A stretch of 64,000 nucleotides of DNA from Ramlibacter sp. (GTDB taxonomy: Bacteria; Pseudomonadota; Gammaproteobacteria; Burkholderiales; Burkholderiaceae_C): positions 248,001 through 312,000 of the forward strand of contig JAUYOG010000023.1 of the NCBI GenBank assembly GCA_030695945.1, written 5' to 3'. Under the pieces are notes generated by a model that saw only the letters and a program-made list of their open reading frames with translations, had not been told where the DNA came from and did not search any database. The position numbers and the translations under genes were made by a program. Shown here piece by piece: positions 9,438-21,333 of this stretch. Each line of letters starts with the position of its first letter. Position 1 is the stretch's first letter.

Positions 9438-10698
9438 CGCCGCCGGGCCGCCCCAAGGCGGCAAGGCCCCCTCGGGGGGCAGCGCAGCGGCCTCGGCCGC
9501 CAGCGTGGGGGCTCGTCATCGGCAGTTCAAGATCCTGGTCCTGAACCAGATCTCCGCGAACGGCCTGAAGCGCCTGCCTGCCGAGGCGTACACCACCGGC
9601 AAGGACGTGGCCGATCCCGACGCCGTGCTGGTGCGCTCGGCCGATATGCACGGCATCGACATTCCGGCGAGCGTGAAGGCCATCGGCCGTGCCGGTGCCG
9701 GCACCAACAACATCCCCGTGAAGGCGATGAGTTCGCGAGGCGTGCCGGTGTTCAACGCGCCGGGCGCCAATGCCAACGCGGTGAAGGAACTGGTGCTGGC
9801 CGGCATGCTGATGGCGGCGCGCAACCTGGCGCCGGCGCAGCGCTTCGTCGAAAAGCTCGACCCGGGCTCGGCCGACCTGGACAAGACCGTGGAAGACGGC
9901 AAGAAGAACTTCGCCGGCTACGAGCTGGCGGGCCAGACGCTTGGCATCGTCGGCCTCGGCAAGATCGGCTGCCTCGTCGCGGACGCCGCGATCAAGCTGG
10001 GCATGAACGTGCTGGGTTACGACCCCGAGATCACGGTGGATGCGGCATGGAGCCTGCCGGCGCAGGTGAAGAAGGCCGCCAGCGTGACCGACGTGCTCAA
10101 GAACGCGAACTTCATCAGCCTGCACGTGCCGCTGGTGGAGGCCACGCGCGACCTCGTCAACGAGAAGAACGTCGGCCTGACCAGGCCAGGCGCCGTCCTG
10201 CTCAACTTTTCCCGCGAAGGCGTGGTGAATGACGCGGCGGTGCTGGCGGCCCTCGACAGCGGCCAGCTCGGCTGGTACGTGTGCGACTTCCCCAGCGGGA
10301 AGATCCTGCGGCATGCCAAGGTCGTGGCCCTGCCCCATCTCGGTGCCTCCACGCGTGAGGCGGAAGAGAACTGCGCGATCATGGTCGCCGACCAGGTGCG
10401 GGACTACCTCGAGCACGGCAACGTCGCCAACGCGGTGAACTTCCCCCAGGTGAGCATGGCGCGCGAGTCGCGCTTCCGCGTGGCGATCGCCAACGCCAAC
10501 GTGCCGAACATGCTGGGGCAGATCTCCACCGCCATGGCCCATGCGGGCCTGAACATCCACAACATGGTCAACAAGTCGCGCGGCGACATGGCTTACACCC
10601 TGGTTGACGTGGACAGCCCGGTGAGCGATTCGGTGATTGCGGCGCTGAAGGGCATCGAGGGCGTGCTGGCAGTGCGCTACCTGCCGCAGGCCGAGTAG
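9430..10698 (+). CDS. serA: D-3-phosphoglycerate dehydrogenase
   Basis: Oxidises 3-phosphoglycerate with NAD+, the first step of serine synthesis. The enzyme proper begins at about residue 30 ([18 protein letters not shown]). Then come [14 protein letters not shown], the Rossmann loop GIVGLGKIG (about 173), the catalytic His in [14 protein letters not shown] (about 302) and a C-terminal ACT domain ([17 protein letters not shown] onward) for serine feedback. The first 25-30 residues ([20 protein letters not shown]) are translated repeat DNA and are probably non-conserved. A GTG at 9505 is the alternative start. The ATG overlaps serC by 8 bp. Confidence 0.95.
   Translation: MADAAGPPQGGKAPSGGSAAASAASVGARHRQFKILVLNQISANGLKRLPAEAYTTGKDVADPDAVLVRSADMHGIDIPASVKAIGRAGAGTNNIPVKAMSSRGVPVFNAPGANANAVKELVLAGMLMAARNLAPAQRFVEKLDPGSADLDKTVEDGKKNFAGYELAGQTLGIVGLGKIGCLVADAAIKLGMNVLGYDPEITVDAAWSLPAQVKKAASVTDVLKNANFISLHVPLVEATRDLVNEKNVGLTRPGAVLLNFSREGVVNDAAVLAALDSGQLGWYVCDFPSGKILRHAKVVALPHLGASTREAEENCAIMVADQVRDYLEHGNVANAVNFPQVSMARESRFRVAIANANVPNMLGQISTAMAHAGLNIHNMVNKSRGDMAYTLVDVDSPVSDSVIAALKGIEGVLAVRYLPQAE
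9438..9520. repeat. Comamonadaceae-type hairpin repeat at the serC-serA junction
   Basis: A GC-rich block of consecutive small hairpins: CCGCC-CCAA-GGCGG (9448-9461), a GCCCC/GGGGC-type stem (9466-9480) and CGGCC/GGCCG (9489-9500), followed by a GTGGGGGC end. Blocks of this kind are common between genes in Comamonadaceae. Here it is open in the serA frame and appears to be translated as an N-terminal extension. Confidence 0.6.
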
Positions 10699-10788
10699 CG
10701 CGGCAGGGCGAAAGGAACCGCAACACCGCCGGGGTGAACGGTTCTGGCTGCAAAATGGGGGGCAAGAGCAACAACAACCGAGGTTGAG

Positions 10789-13653
<2,865 letters not shown>

Positions 13654-13669
13654 GCCGCGCGGTTCGCCA

Positions 13670-14854
13670 GTGAGGCCGCAGCTGCTCATCGCGGGTGGCG
13701 GGATGGGCGGCCTGGCCGCCGCGCTGGCCTGCGGCAGGGTGGGCTGGCAACCGCGTGTCTACGAGCAGGCGGCGAAGTTCACCGAGGTGGGCGCGGGTAT
13801 CCAGCTCGGCCCCAACGCCACGCGGATCCTCGAGGGCTGGGGGCTGGCCAGGGCGCTCTCCGCGGTCGCGGCGTTCCCGCGGCAGTTGCGCGTGCGCAGC
13901 GCGCACGACGGCGCGCAACTGGGGCTCCTGCGGCTGGGCGAGACGATCGCCGAGCGTTATGGCGCCCCTTATGCCACCATCCACCGCGCCGACCTCCAGT
14001 CGGTCCTTCTGGACGCCGTCCGCGCGGCCGGGATCCAACCCAGGCTGTCATCCAAGGTGGTGGCGGTACTGCCCTCTGACGACGGCGTCACGGTGGGCAT
14101 CGAGGCCCACGGCCGGGTCGAAGGCGAGGCCCTCATCGGCGCGGATGGATTGTGGAGCAGCGTCCGTACCCAGGTCTGGGGCGACCGGCCGCCACGCGCG
14201 ACGGGCCACCTGGCTTATCGCGGCGTCATCGCGCAGTCCGACCTGCCGGTGGCGCTGCGCTCCCACGACGTGAATGTGTGGCTGGGCCCGCGGATGCACC
14301 TGGTGGCCTACCCCGTGCGCCGTGGAAGCGAACTCAACGTCGTGGCGATCGTGCAGGGCCGGTCGCCGGGACCGGCGGAGGACTGGGACCAGGAGGCCCT
14401 GGCGGTGGAACTGCAAAGGGCGATGGGCAGGTTGTGCACGCCGCTGCGCGATCTCGTCTGGGCCATGCCCTCGTGGCGGCTGTGGTCCCTGAACGACCGG
14501 CCGCCGATGCGCAGCGCCCGCGAGATGGCGCGCGGCCCGGTGGCGCTCCTGGGGGACGCTGCGCATCCGATGCGTCCGTATTTCGCCCAGGGTGCCGGCA
14601 TGGCCATCGAGGATGCCGCCGAACTGGCGCGCCTGCTCGCGATCAAGCCGGGACGGGATGTCGACGTGCCGCTTGCGCTGCGCGGCTACGCCCTGAACCG
14701 GTGGCGGCGAGGCGCGCGCGTGCAGGCGCTGTCGCGCCGCAACGGGCGGATCTTCCACGCCACGGGCCTCGTGCGCTGGGGACGCGACCTCGCGTTGCGG
14801 ATGTCGGGGGAGCGCCTGCTGGACCAGCCCTGGCTGTATGGCACGGCCCGCTAG
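13670..14854 (+). CDS. FAD-dependent monooxygenase (salicylate hydroxylase-like)
   Basis: Class A flavoprotein hydroxylase of 394 aa, starting with GTG. FAD motifs in order: [16 protein letters not shown] (about residue 4), the DG motif [10 protein letters not shown] (about 157) and the GD motif [16 protein letters not shown] (about 293), followed by [15 protein letters not shown]. This family hydroxylates aromatic acids with NAD(P)H and O2. It lies 16 bp behind acnA and its 3' end overlaps convergent kynA by 4 bp. The neighbouring kynurenine genes make an aromatic substrate plausible, but it is not a typical kynurenine 3-monooxygenase and it is on the other strand. Substrate unassigned. Confidence 0.88.
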   Translation: MRPQLLIAGGGMGGLAAALACGRVGWQPRVYEQAAKFTEVGAGIQLGPNATRILEGWGLARALSAVAAFPRQLRVRSAHDGAQLGLLRLGETIAERYGAPYATIHRADLQSVLLDAVRAAGIQPRLSSKVVAVLPSDDGVTVGIEAHGRVEGEALIGADGLWSSVRTQVWGDRPPRATGHLAYRGVIAQSDLPVALRSHDVNVWLGPRMHLVAYPVRRGSELNVVAIVQGRSPGPAEDWDQEALAVELQRAMGRLCTPLRDLVWAMPSWRLWSLNDRPPMRSAREMARGPVALLGDAAHPMRPYFAQGAGMAIEDAAELARLLAIKPGRDVDVPLALRGYALNRWRRGARVQALSRRNGRIFHATGLVRWGRDLALRMSGERLLDQPWLYGTAR

Positions 14855-15714
14855 AGATCGGTGCGCAGCTTCCAGATCTCCGGGAACAGGACGACATCCA
14901 GCATCTTGCGCAGGTAGCTCACGCCCCCGGTGCCGCCGGTGCCGCGCTTGAAGCCGATGATGCGCTCGACGGTCGTCACGTGCCGGAACCGCCAGAGGCG
15001 AAACGCATCCTCCAGGTCGGTGAGTTCCTCGCCCAGCTGGTACAGGTCCCAATGCTGCTTGGGATCGCGATAGACGACCAGCCAGGCCTGCTCGACCTCG
15101 TCGCTCTCGATGTACGGCTGGGTCCAGTCGCGCTGCACGTACGCCGCCGGCACGGCGAGCCCGCGCCGCGCCAGAAGGCGCAGCGCCTCGTCGTACAGCG
15201 AGGGCGCCTCATACGCTGCCTGCACCTGCGCCAGCAGCTCCGGCCGGTGCACGTGGGGCTTGAGCATCGCAGCGTTCTTGTTGCCCAGCGCGAACTCGAT
15301 GCAGCGGTATTGCGCGCTCTGGAAGCCGCTCGAGCTGCCGAGATAAGGGCGGATCGCGCTGTACTCGGGAGGCGTCATCGTCGCCAGCACGTCCCACGCA
15401 TGCACCAGCTGCTCCATGATGCGGCTCACGCGCGCCAGCATCTTGAAGGCGTTCCCGAGTTCGTCGGCCGCCACGTTCGCGATGGCAGCGCGCAGCTCGT
15501 GCAGCATCAGCTTCATCCACAGCTCGCTGGTCTGGTGCTGGATGATGAACAGCATCTCGTTGTGGTCGGGCGAGAGCGGCTTCTGCGCGTTCAGGATCGC
15601 GTCGAGCTGCAGGTAGTCGCCGTAGCTCATCGAGCGGCTGAAATCGAGCTGCGGGTTTTCCGCGGCCACGATGGATTCCGGCGATCCGGGCGGTGGGGGT
15701 TTGTTGCCGTTCAT
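14851..15714 (-). CDS. kynA: tryptophan 2,3-dioxygenase
   Basis: Heme enzyme opening the indole ring of tryptophan to N-formylkynurenine. It is 287 aa. Family motifs are [40 protein letters not shown] (first third), [12 protein letters not shown] and [17 protein letters not shown] at the C-terminus. Its ATG is one base from the kynU stop, so it is the last gene of the kynB-kynU-kynA operon on the minus strand. The three-gene set gives tryptophan to anthranilate plus alanine and formate. Confidence 0.97.
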   Translation of the reverse strand: MNGNKPPPPGSPESIVAAENPQLDFSRSMSYGDYLQLDAILNAQKPLSPDHNEMLFIIQHQTSELWMKLMLHELRAAIANVAADELGNAFKMLARVSRIMEQLVHAWDVLATMTPPEYSAIRPYLGSSSGFQSAQYRCIEFALGNKNAAMLKPHVHRPELLAQVQAAYEAPSLYDEALRLLARRGLAVPAAYVQRDWTQPYIESDEVEQAWLVVYRDPKQHWDLYQLGEELTDLEDAFRLWRFRHVTTVERIIGFKRGTGGTGGVSYLRKMLDVVLFPEIWKLRTDL

Positions 15715-15715
15715 G

Positions 15716-17002
15716 TCATGTCACCGCGTGCTTGCGTTTGAATTCGGGGCGTTGCCATTCGGCGCCTTCCAGCACCAGCCGCAGTTGCTCCACGGCATGC
15801 CACGTGTCCTCGAACCCGATGTACAGCGGCGTGAACCCGAAGCGCAGGATGTCCGGCTGCGCGCCGGCCGCGGCGCGATCGCCGGCGCGGAAGTCGCCGA
15901 TCACACCGCGCGCGATCAGTGCCTGCACGATCGCGTATGCCCCTTCGGCTCGCGTGAGGCACACCTGCGAGCCCCGGCGCCCATGCTCGCGCGGCGTCGC
16001 GAGGCCCAGCCCGTGGCCCGCGCATCGTTCCTCCACGAGCCGCATGAACAGGTCCGTGAGCGCGAGCGACTTCCGGCGCAAGGCCGCCATGCCGCCCAGC
16101 GGCTGCGCGGCCAGCACGGTGTCCAGTCCGCACTCGAGGGCCGTCAGGCTCAGGATCGGCTGCGTGCCGCACAGGTATCGCCCGATGCCCGGGGCCGGAC
16201 GGTAGTAAGGCGTGAACTCGAACGGCGCCGCGTGCCCCCACCAGCCGGAGAGCGGCTGCTCGAATGCGTCCGCATGGCGCGGGTGAACCCACACGAAGGC
16301 CGGGGCGCCGGGCCCGCCGTTGAGGTACTTGTAGCCACACCCGATGGCGAAGTCCGCATCGGCCGCGTGCAGGTCCACCGGCACCGCGCCGGCGCTGTGC
16401 GCGAGGTCCCACACCGCCAGCACGCCGCCGCGGTGCGCCGCCGACGTGAGTGCCGCCATGTCGTGCATCGCGCCGGTGCGGTAGTTGACGTGCGTCAGCA
16501 TGAGCACCGCGGCATCCCCGCCGAGTGCCTCCTCGATCCGTCCGTCGTCCACCAGTTCGAGCGTGTAGCCGCGCTCCCTGCACACCGCCTGAGCGATGTA
16601 CAGGTCGGTCGGAAAATTGTCGCGCTCGCTGACCACCACCTTGCGTCCGGGGTGGTCCCGGCTGGCGATGTGCAGCGCCGCGCTCAGCACCTTGTACAGG
16701 TTGATGGACGTGCTGTCGGTGGCGACCGTCTCGCCCGGTCCGGCGCCGATCAACGTTCCGATCTTGTCGCCCAGCCGCTGGGGCAGGGTGAACCATCCCG
16801 CGTCGTTCCAGGAGCGGATCAGGCCCTGGCCCCATTCCTGCGTGACGGCTTTGGCGAGGCGCCCGGGCGCGCTGCGGGGCAGCACACCGAGCGAGTTGCC
16901 GTCGAGGTAGGTCACGCCTTCGGGCAGCGTGAAGAGATCGCGCAATGGGCGCAGCGGGTCTTGCGCGTCCAGCGCGCGGCAGTCTTGCAGTGTCGTCGTC
17001 AT
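15716..17002 (-). CDS. kynU: kynureninase
   Basis: PLP enzyme cleaving kynurenine to anthranilate and alanine, 428 aa. The start is the ATG at 17002 ([17 protein letters not shown]), which overlaps the kynB stop by 4 bp; the frame stays open upstream but that part is kynB antiphase. Motifs: [46 protein letters not shown] (PLP aspartate) and [19 protein letters not shown] with the Schiff-base lysine. Middle gene of the kyn operon. Confidence 0.97.
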   Translation of the reverse strand: MTTTLQDCRALDAQDPLRPLRDLFTLPEGVTYLDGNSLGVLPRSAPGRLAKAVTQEWGQGLIRSWNDAGWFTLPQRLGDKIGTLIGAGPGETVATDSTSINLYKVLSAALHIASRDHPGRKVVVSERDNFPTDLYIAQAVCRERGYTLELVDDGRIEEALGGDAAVLMLTHVNYRTGAMHDMAALTSAAHRGGVLAVWDLAHSAGAVPVDLHAADADFAIGCGYKYLNGGPGAPAFVWVHPRHADAFEQPLSGWWGHAAPFEFTPYYRPAPGIGRYLCGTQPILSLTALECGLDTVLAAQPLGGMAALRRKSLALTDLFMRLVEERCAGHGLGLATPREHGRRGSQVCLTRAEGAYAIVQALIARGVIGDFRAGDRAAAGAQPDILRFGFTPLYIGFEDTWHAVEQLRLVLEGAEWQRPEFKRKHAVT

Positions 17003-17634
17003 AGCTCGCGCAGCACGGCCCGCACGGGGGAAGCGTCGGCTGCCATCAGTTTGAGGGGGAGGGCGATCAGTTCGTAATCGCCTTCGGGTACGTTGTCGAG
17101 CACCAGGTTTTCCAGCACGCGCAGCCCCAGGCGGCGGATCACCTGGTGGCTGTCGAGCGACTTGCTTTGCGCGGGGTCGATGCTCGCGGTGTCGATGCCC
17201 ACCAGCTTCACGCCGAGACCGGCGAGCTTTTCGATGGCCTCCGGCGCGTAGGCGGCGAGCTGCGGGTCCCAGCGCTCCGCCGGCATGCGCTCGTAGGTGC
17301 GCACCAGCACGCGGGCCGGCATGTCGCGTGCCGCGTGCTGCAGGTGTTCCCAGTGCACCAAGGGCCCCTTGCCGATGGCGTGGATGACCCGGCACGGACC
17401 CAGGTAAGGCAGGAGGTCGATCGCGCCGATGGGCGCGCCGTCCGGGTCGTAATGCAAGGGCGCGTCGGCATGGGCGCCGACGTGCGGGGACATGGTGATG
17501 CGGCTGACGTTGACCGGGCAGCCCGGCGAGAGCGTGGCCGACCACTCCTGGCTGTAGGGTGTGTCACCGGGGAAGACGGGCGAGCCGGGCGCCACCGGCG
17601 GCGAGATGTCCCAGATCCGTTTCATCGAATTCAT
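16999..17634 (-). CDS. kynB: kynurenine formamidase
   Basis: Metal-dependent cyclase-like hydrolase removing formate from N-formylkynurenine. The metal-binding signature [13 protein letters not shown] is at about residue 45. [19 protein letters not shown] at the N-terminus and [15 protein letters not shown] are typical. ATG 17634 (MNSMKRIWD) is taken; ATG 17625 and an upstream TTG are alternatives, and no strong SD decides between them. First gene of kynB-kynU-kynA. The 60-70 bp upstream are AT-rich, with a TTTAAGCCTAAA element at 17700-17711, a plausible site for an Lrp/AsnC-type KynR, which commonly controls these operons. Confidence 0.95.
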   Translation of the reverse strand: MNSMKRIWDISPPVAPGSPVFPGDTPYSQEWSATLSPGCPVNVSRITMSPHVGAHADAPLHYDPDGAPIGAIDLLPYLGPCRVIHAIGKGPLVHWEHLQHAARDMPARVLVRTYERMPAERWDPQLAAYAPEAIEKLAGLGVKLVGIDTASIDPAQSKSLDSHQVIRRLGLRVLENLVLDNVPEGDYELIALPLKLMAADASPVRAVLREL

Positions 17635-17706
17635 GGAATCAGTGTCCGTCGCCGCCAATACCCATGGTGTCGGTTAATTCCAACAAGTCTCAAAAATAGT
17701 TTAAGC

Positions 17707-18038
17707 CTAAAGCAAATAACCCGTGAGGGGGGCCAGGCCGTGGCGCCGCCGCGCGGTGTTGCACGCCGGGCTTCCCGCCTCGAACTCGCGGCAGGGCGAA
17801 GGGCGCCACTCGTAGATGCCGCAGGCAACCCCTCCCCGAGGCGGCCGGTGAGTGCCGCGCAGCGGGGCGGCGCGTGGTCCGTGCCGCGCATACGCGAAGT
17901 CATTGTGGTGACTTCCACGGCGAGCCCGTCCGGCACCCGGCCACCCTGGCCCTCCAGCTCATCCGACGCGAAGTCCACCCGGAAGGCCGCACAGCACGCG
18001 CCGCATCCCAGGCACGGGTGAGAGGCGGCTTCAGCCAT
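17707..18038 (-). pseudogene. YkgJ-family cysteine-cluster protein, broken by a single-base frameshift
   Basis: The 5' part (from ATG 18038) encodes the family start SHPCLGCGACCAAFRVDF and MRGTDHAPPRCAALTGRLGEG. At the G-run corresponding to 17829-17837 the frame is lost. One base over, the rest of the family is intact: ACGIYEWRPSPCREFEAG, then SPACNTARRRHGLAPL, ending with TAG at 17707-17709. Adding one G restores a protein of about 110 aa with all expected cysteines. The family is thought to bind zinc or an Fe-S cluster. Either a real recent mutation or a homopolymer error in the assembly; the unshifted frame runs on into non-homologous sequence to 17631. Confidence 0.85.
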
Positions 18039-18078
18039 GAGCGTCAACCCACGCCAGGACTGGCGCGTTGCGGATCAA

Positions 18079-18094
18079 CTGTATGAAAATACAG
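18079..18094. promoter_or_regulatory. LexA (SOS) box
   Basis: CTGTATGAAAATACAG fits the CTGT-N8-ACAG LexA consensus with an AT-rich core. It lies 30 bp upstream of the ATG of the unknown gene at 18125 and 40 bp from the start of the divergent YkgJ-type gene. A weak -35 (TTGCGG, 18068-18073) precedes it, so bound LexA would cover the core promoter. Function inferred from the match. Confidence 0.75.
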
Positions 18095-18124
18095 CACATC
18101 AAACCCCTTTCAATGGAGGAATGC

Positions 18125-18487
18125 ATGGAACTGCACACTGCCCGCCAGATTATCGACACCCTCTCCCAGGGCGTTCATCCCGTCACCGGCGAGGCCATGC
18201 CCGCCGACAGTCCGTACAACGACCCGTCGGTGATCCGCGCCCTGTTCACCGTTTCGCAGGCACTGGAGGTCAAGGCGCCACGCACGCGCCGCGACATCCC
18301 GCCGAACGCCGGCAAACCCTGGGATGCGCAGGACGACGCCAGGCTCGAGTCGGCGCACCGCGAGGGCGCCGACCTGAAACAGATGGCCGAGCAATTGGGC
18401 CGCACCCCCTTCGGCGTGGAGACCCGCCTCGTGAAGCTGGGCCACCTGCCTCCCCGGCCGGGCATGCGCTTGGGCGTCGCGGCCTAG
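18125..18487 (+). CDS. conserved hypothetical protein with SANT/Myb-like C-terminal helices, probable SOS gene
   Basis: A 120-aa soluble protein. ATG 18125 is chosen because GGAGGA (18115-18120) precedes it. The N-terminal half (HTARQIIDTLSQGVHP, then DPSVIRALFTVSQAL) looks like a conserved helical module. The C-terminal half reads W-x2-Q-D-D-ARLESAHREG then LKQMAEQLGRTPFGVETRL: an acidic helix, then a helix-turn-helix like the short SANT/Myb-like tails of bacterial DNA-processing proteins. No function is known to me. The LexA box upstream suggests DNA-damage induction. The stop overlaps the convergent argF stop by 3 bp. Confidence 0.8.
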   Translation: MELHTARQIIDTLSQGVHPVTGEAMPADSPYNDPSVIRALFTVSQALEVKAPRTRRDIPPNAGKPWDAQDDARLESAHREGADLKQMAEQLGRTPFGVETRLVKLGHLPPRPGMRLGVAA

Positions 18488-19431
18488 GTGACCCGGCCGA
18501 GCAGGAGGTACTCCATCAGTGCCTTCTGCGCGTGCATCCGGTTCTCCGCCTCGTCCCACACCACCGACTGGGGACCGTCGATCACGTCGGCCTCGACCTC
18601 CTCGCCGCGGTGGGCGGGCAGGCAGTGCATGAACAGCGCATCGGGCTTGGCGACGCGCATCATCTCGGCATCCACGCACCAGTCGGCAAAAGCCTTCTTG
18701 CGCGCCTCGTTCTCCGCCTCGTAACCCATGCTGGTCCACACGTCCGTTGTCACGAGGTCCGCGCCGCGGCAGGCGTCCATCGGGTCCTTGAAGACCTTGT
18801 AGCTCTCGTTGCTGCGCAGGCCCGCCACGGTCTGGTCCACTTCATAGCCGCTGGGCGTGCTCACGTGCACCGTGAAGCCAAGCAGCTCCGCGGCCTGCAG
18901 CCAGGTGTTGGCCATGTTGTTGCCGTCGCCCACCCAGGCCACGACCTTGCCCTTGAGGAAGGCCGGGTCCGGCATCCCCTGCGCGTTGGTGCCGCGGTGC
19001 TCGAGCAGCGTGAAGATGTCCGCCAGGATCTGGCAGGGGTGGAATTCGTTCGTGAGCCCGTTGATGACGGGCACGCGCGAATGCTCGGCGAAGCGCTCGA
19101 TCTTGTCCTGGCCGTAGGTGCGGATCATCACCAGGTCCACCATGCGGCTGATCACCTTGGCGCTGTCCTCGATCGGCTCGGCGCGGCCGAGCTGGCTGTC
19201 GCCCGTTGTCAGGTGGACGACGCTGCCGCCCATCTGGTACATGCCGGCCTCGAAGCTCACCCGGGTGCGCGTCGAGGCCTTCTCGAAGATCATCGCGAGC
19301 GTCCGGTCCGCGAGGGGATGGTACTTCTCGTAGGCCTTGAACTTCTTCTTGATGATCGCGGCGCGCTGGAACAGCCACGCGTATTCGGCGGCCGAGAGAT
19401 CGCTGAACTGGAGGTAGTGCTGGATGGTCAT
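18484..19431 (-). CDS. argF: ornithine carbamoyltransferase
   Basis: Makes citrulline from ornithine and carbamoyl phosphate in arginine synthesis. It is 315 aa. The carbamoyl-phosphate loop STRTRVSFEAGMYQMGG is at about residue 50; HPCQILADIFTLLEHRG binds substrate; the C-terminal MHCLPAHRGEEV carries the ornithine-site cysteine. It lies 7 bp behind argD, with which it forms an operon. No argG is present in the window. Confidence 0.98.
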   Translation of the reverse strand: MTIQHYLQFSDLSAAEYAWLFQRAAIIKKKFKAYEKYHPLADRTLAMIFEKASTRTRVSFEAGMYQMGGSVVHLTTGDSQLGRAEPIEDSAKVISRMVDLVMIRTYGQDKIERFAEHSRVPVINGLTNEFHPCQILADIFTLLEHRGTNAQGMPDPAFLKGKVVAWVGDGNNMANTWLQAAELLGFTVHVSTPSGYEVDQTVAGLRSNESYKVFKDPMDACRGADLVTTDVWTSMGYEAENEARKKAFADWCVDAEMMRVAKPDALFMHCLPAHRGEEVEADVIDGPQSVVWDEAENRMHAQKALMEYLLLGRVT

Positions 19432-19438
19432 GGGCTCC

Positions 19439-20632
19439 TCACTGCGCGAGGAATTCCTTTACGAGGGGGACGAGCATGGCCACGACTTCGTCGGCCTCGC
19501 CCTGGTTCATGATGAGCGGCGGCAACAGCCGGATGACGTTGTCGGCGGTGACGCTGATCAGCAGCCCGGCCTCGGCCGCGCGCGTGGTGAGCACCGTGCA
19601 GGTGCGGTCCAGCTCGATGCCGATCATCATGCCCTGGCCGCGGATTTCCCTCACGCCCGCAAGGCCGCCGATCTCGCGCGCCAGCGCTCCCTTCAGGTGC
19701 GCGCCCACCGTGGCGGCGTTTTCCAGCAGCCCCTCTTCCTGCATGATGCGGATCGTCTCGACGCCGGCGCGCATCGCGAGCGGGTTGCCGCCGAAGGTGG
19801 TGCCGTGGTTACCGGGCTGGAAGATGTTGGCGGCCTTCGGGCCGGCGACGACGGCGCCGATCGGCACACCCGAGCCGAGCCCCTTGGCCAGCGGCATCAC
19901 ATCCGGCTTGATGCCCGCCCACTGGTGGGCGAACCACTTGCCGGTGCGGCCCATGCCGCACTGCACCTCGTCGATCATGAGCAGCCACTCGCGCTGGTCG
20001 CACAGCTGGCGAATCTGCTGCAGGTACTCGATGCGCATCGGGTTCACGCCGCCTTCGCCCTGGATCGTTTCGAAGAAGACGGCCACCACGCTCTTGTTGC
20101 CTTCGGTGGCCTTCTTCAGCGCCTCGATGTCGTTGAGCGGCACGCGGATGAAGCCCTCGACCAGCGGACCGAACCCTTGCTGCACCTTCTCGTTGCCGGT
20201 GGCCGACAAGGTCGCGATGCTGCGGCCGTGGAAAGCCTTCTCGTACACCACGATCTCGGGCCTGTCGATGCCGCGGTCGTGCCCGTACTTGCGCGCCAGC
20301 TTGATCGCCGCCTCGTTGGCTTCCAGGCCCGTGCAGCAGAAGAACGCGTTGGTCAGGCCCGACAGTTCGGCGAGCGTCGCCGCCAGGCGTTCCTGGTCCG
20401 GCACGTGGTAATAGTTGCAGCTGTGGATGATCTTGCTGACCTGGTCCTGCAGCGCCGGGACCAGCTTGGGATGGTTGTGGCCGAGGGTGTTCACGGCGAT
20501 GCCGGCCAGCGCGTCGAGGTACTCCTTGCCGTTGATATCCCACACTCGCACGCCCTGGCCGTGCGACAGCGCGATCGGCAGCCGGCCGTAGGTGTTCATG
20601 GTGTGGGGCGAGGAAGCCTCGATAAACGCCAT
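19439..20632 (-). CDS. argD: acetylornithine aminotransferase
   Basis: Class III PLP aminotransferase of 397 aa, using N-acetylornithine (and often succinyl-diaminopimelate). Motifs: VWDINGKEYLDALAGIAVNT, FFCCTGLEANEAAIKLARK, the PLP aspartate in LLMIDEVQCGMGRTGK, and the lysine in PDVMPLAKGLGSGVPIGA. A good SD (GGAGAG) precedes the ATG at 20632. Upstream, on the minus strand, a hairpin followed by a T-rich stretch sits in the leader. Forms an operon with argF. Confidence 0.97.
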   Translation of the reverse strand: MAFIEASSPHTMNTYGRLPIALSHGQGVRVWDINGKEYLDALAGIAVNTLGHNHPKLVPALQDQVSKIIHSCNYYHVPDQERLAATLAELSGLTNAFFCCTGLEANEAAIKLARKYGHDRGIDRPEIVVYEKAFHGRSIATLSATGNEKVQQGFGPLVEGFIRVPLNDIEALKKATEGNKSVVAVFFETIQGEGGVNPMRIEYLQQIRQLCDQREWLLMIDEVQCGMGRTGKWFAHQWAGIKPDVMPLAKGLGSGVPIGAVVAGPKAANIFQPGNHGTTFGGNPLAMRAGVETIRIMQEEGLLENAATVGAHLKGALAREIGGLAGVREIRGQGMMIGIELDRTCTVLTTRAAEAGLLISVTADNVIRLLPPLIMNQGEADEVVAMLVPLVKEFLAQ

Positions 20633-20653
20633 TGCAATCTCTCCAGGAAAGGG

Positions 20654-20690
20654 CCCAAAAAAGAAATCGGCTCAACGAGTGAGCCGCTGA
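20654..20690 (-). promoter_or_regulatory. attenuator-like hairpin in the argD leader
   Basis: On the minus strand GGCTCA-CTCGT-TGAGCC (20669-20685) is followed directly by GATTTCTTTTTT, an intrinsic-terminator shape, only 22-30 nt before the argD ATG. A longer alternative pairing (AAATCGG with CCGATTT) uses the same strands, so two mutually exclusive folds are possible. It may attenuate argD-argF or simply block read-through from upstream. Confidence 0.4.
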
Positions 20691-20782
20691 GGCCCGATTT
20701 TAGGCACACAGCCCGGCGGTCATGGTTGAGGATTGCGCATCACAGCGATGCGGTTTGACAGCTCGGTGAAAGCTGGATCGGG

Positions 20783-20802
20783 TCTTATATAAGATATAAT
20801 AC
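20783..20802 (+). promoter_or_regulatory. second copy of the GntR operator, over the DUF3579 promoter
   Basis: TCTTATATAAGATATAATAC: the 12-bp palindrome (20783-20794) abuts a perfect -10 TATAAT (20795-20800). The gntR promoter on the minus strand at 801-812 reads TCTTATATAAGATATGATTC, giving 18/20 identity and the same palindrome-to--10 geometry. The -35 is weak. The expected start site is near 20807. Confidence 0.65.
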
Positions 20803-20864
20803 TTGTGCACTGCAGCAAGGGGCGATCCCCCGTGCGCAAGGTCCCCCACCAGCACCTCCACACG

Positions 20865-21182
20865 ATGGTTTCGAGCAGCGCCAAAGAAGTCTTCATCCAG
20901 GGCATTACCCGCGACGGCAGGACCTTCCGCCCCAGCGACTGGGCGGAGCGCCTGGCGGGCGTGATGAGCTCGTTCCGCCCCGGGGGCGCCCGGCCGGGCA
21001 GCCACCTGAGCTACTCCCCCTGGTGCATTCCCACCGTCCTGAACGGCGTCAAGGCCGTGATCGTGAACCGCGAATTGCGCGAGTGCGAGCCCATGGCCTG
21101 GGACTTCGTGATCAATTTCGCCCGGGACAACGACTTGCAGGTGTCCGAGGCGTGCCTGCTGCCCGAGCAGCGGCGGGCGTGA
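20865..21182 (+). CDS. DUF3579 domain-containing protein
   Basis: A 105-aa cytoplasmic protein matching my recall of the betaproteobacterial DUF3579 family: EVFIQGITRDGRTFRPSDWA, ERLAGVMSSFRPGG, SYSPWCIPTVLNGVKAVIV and PMAWDFVINFARDNDLQV. Function unknown. ATG 20865 gives the family length but has no good SD; a GTG at 20832, behind AAGGGG, would add 11 residues. The promoter upstream carries the GntR operator shared with the mdh locus. Two tandem hairpin terminators follow. Confidence 0.85.
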   Translation: MVSSSAKEVFIQGITRDGRTFRPSDWAERLAGVMSSFRPGGARPGSHLSYSPWCIPTVLNGVKAVIVNRELRECEPMAWDFVINFARDNDLQVSEACLLPEQRRA

Positions 21183-21193
21183 CGCAAAAGCAA

Positions 21194-21215
21194 AAAGCCG
21201 TCTTGCGACGGCTTT
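21194..21215 (+). terminator. intrinsic terminator after the DUF3579 gene
   Basis: AAAGCCGTC-TTGC-GACGGCTTT forms a 9-bp perfect stem 11 bp after the stop codon and is followed by TCTCGTTT. Confidence 0.85.
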
Positions 21216-21237
21216 CTCGTTTGAGGCACGAAAACGA

Positions 21238-21259
21238 AAAACCCCCATCAGGGGGTTTT
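21238..21259. terminator. bidirectional intrinsic terminator between DUF3579 and rpsT
   Basis: AAAACCCCC-ATCA-GGGGGTTTT is a 9-bp stem with A/T runs on both sides. It serves as the terminator for rpsT on the minus strand (75 bp beyond its stop) and as a backup for the plus-strand gene. Confidence 0.85.
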
Positions 21260-21333
21260 GCTTTTGCTGGCAGCGCACCCGTTTCAAACGGCGCCGGCTC
21301 CTTGCGGAACCCGCGGGCTGCTTGCCTGAAGCG

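Noticed and set aside
13670..14854. FAD monooxygenase as kynurenine 3-monooxygenase
   Set aside because: Being next to the kyn genes is suggestive, but it is on the opposite strand, downstream of acnA, and its motifs fit the salicylate hydroxylase-like group; the kynB-kynU-kynA set alone makes anthranilate without a 3-hydroxylase.
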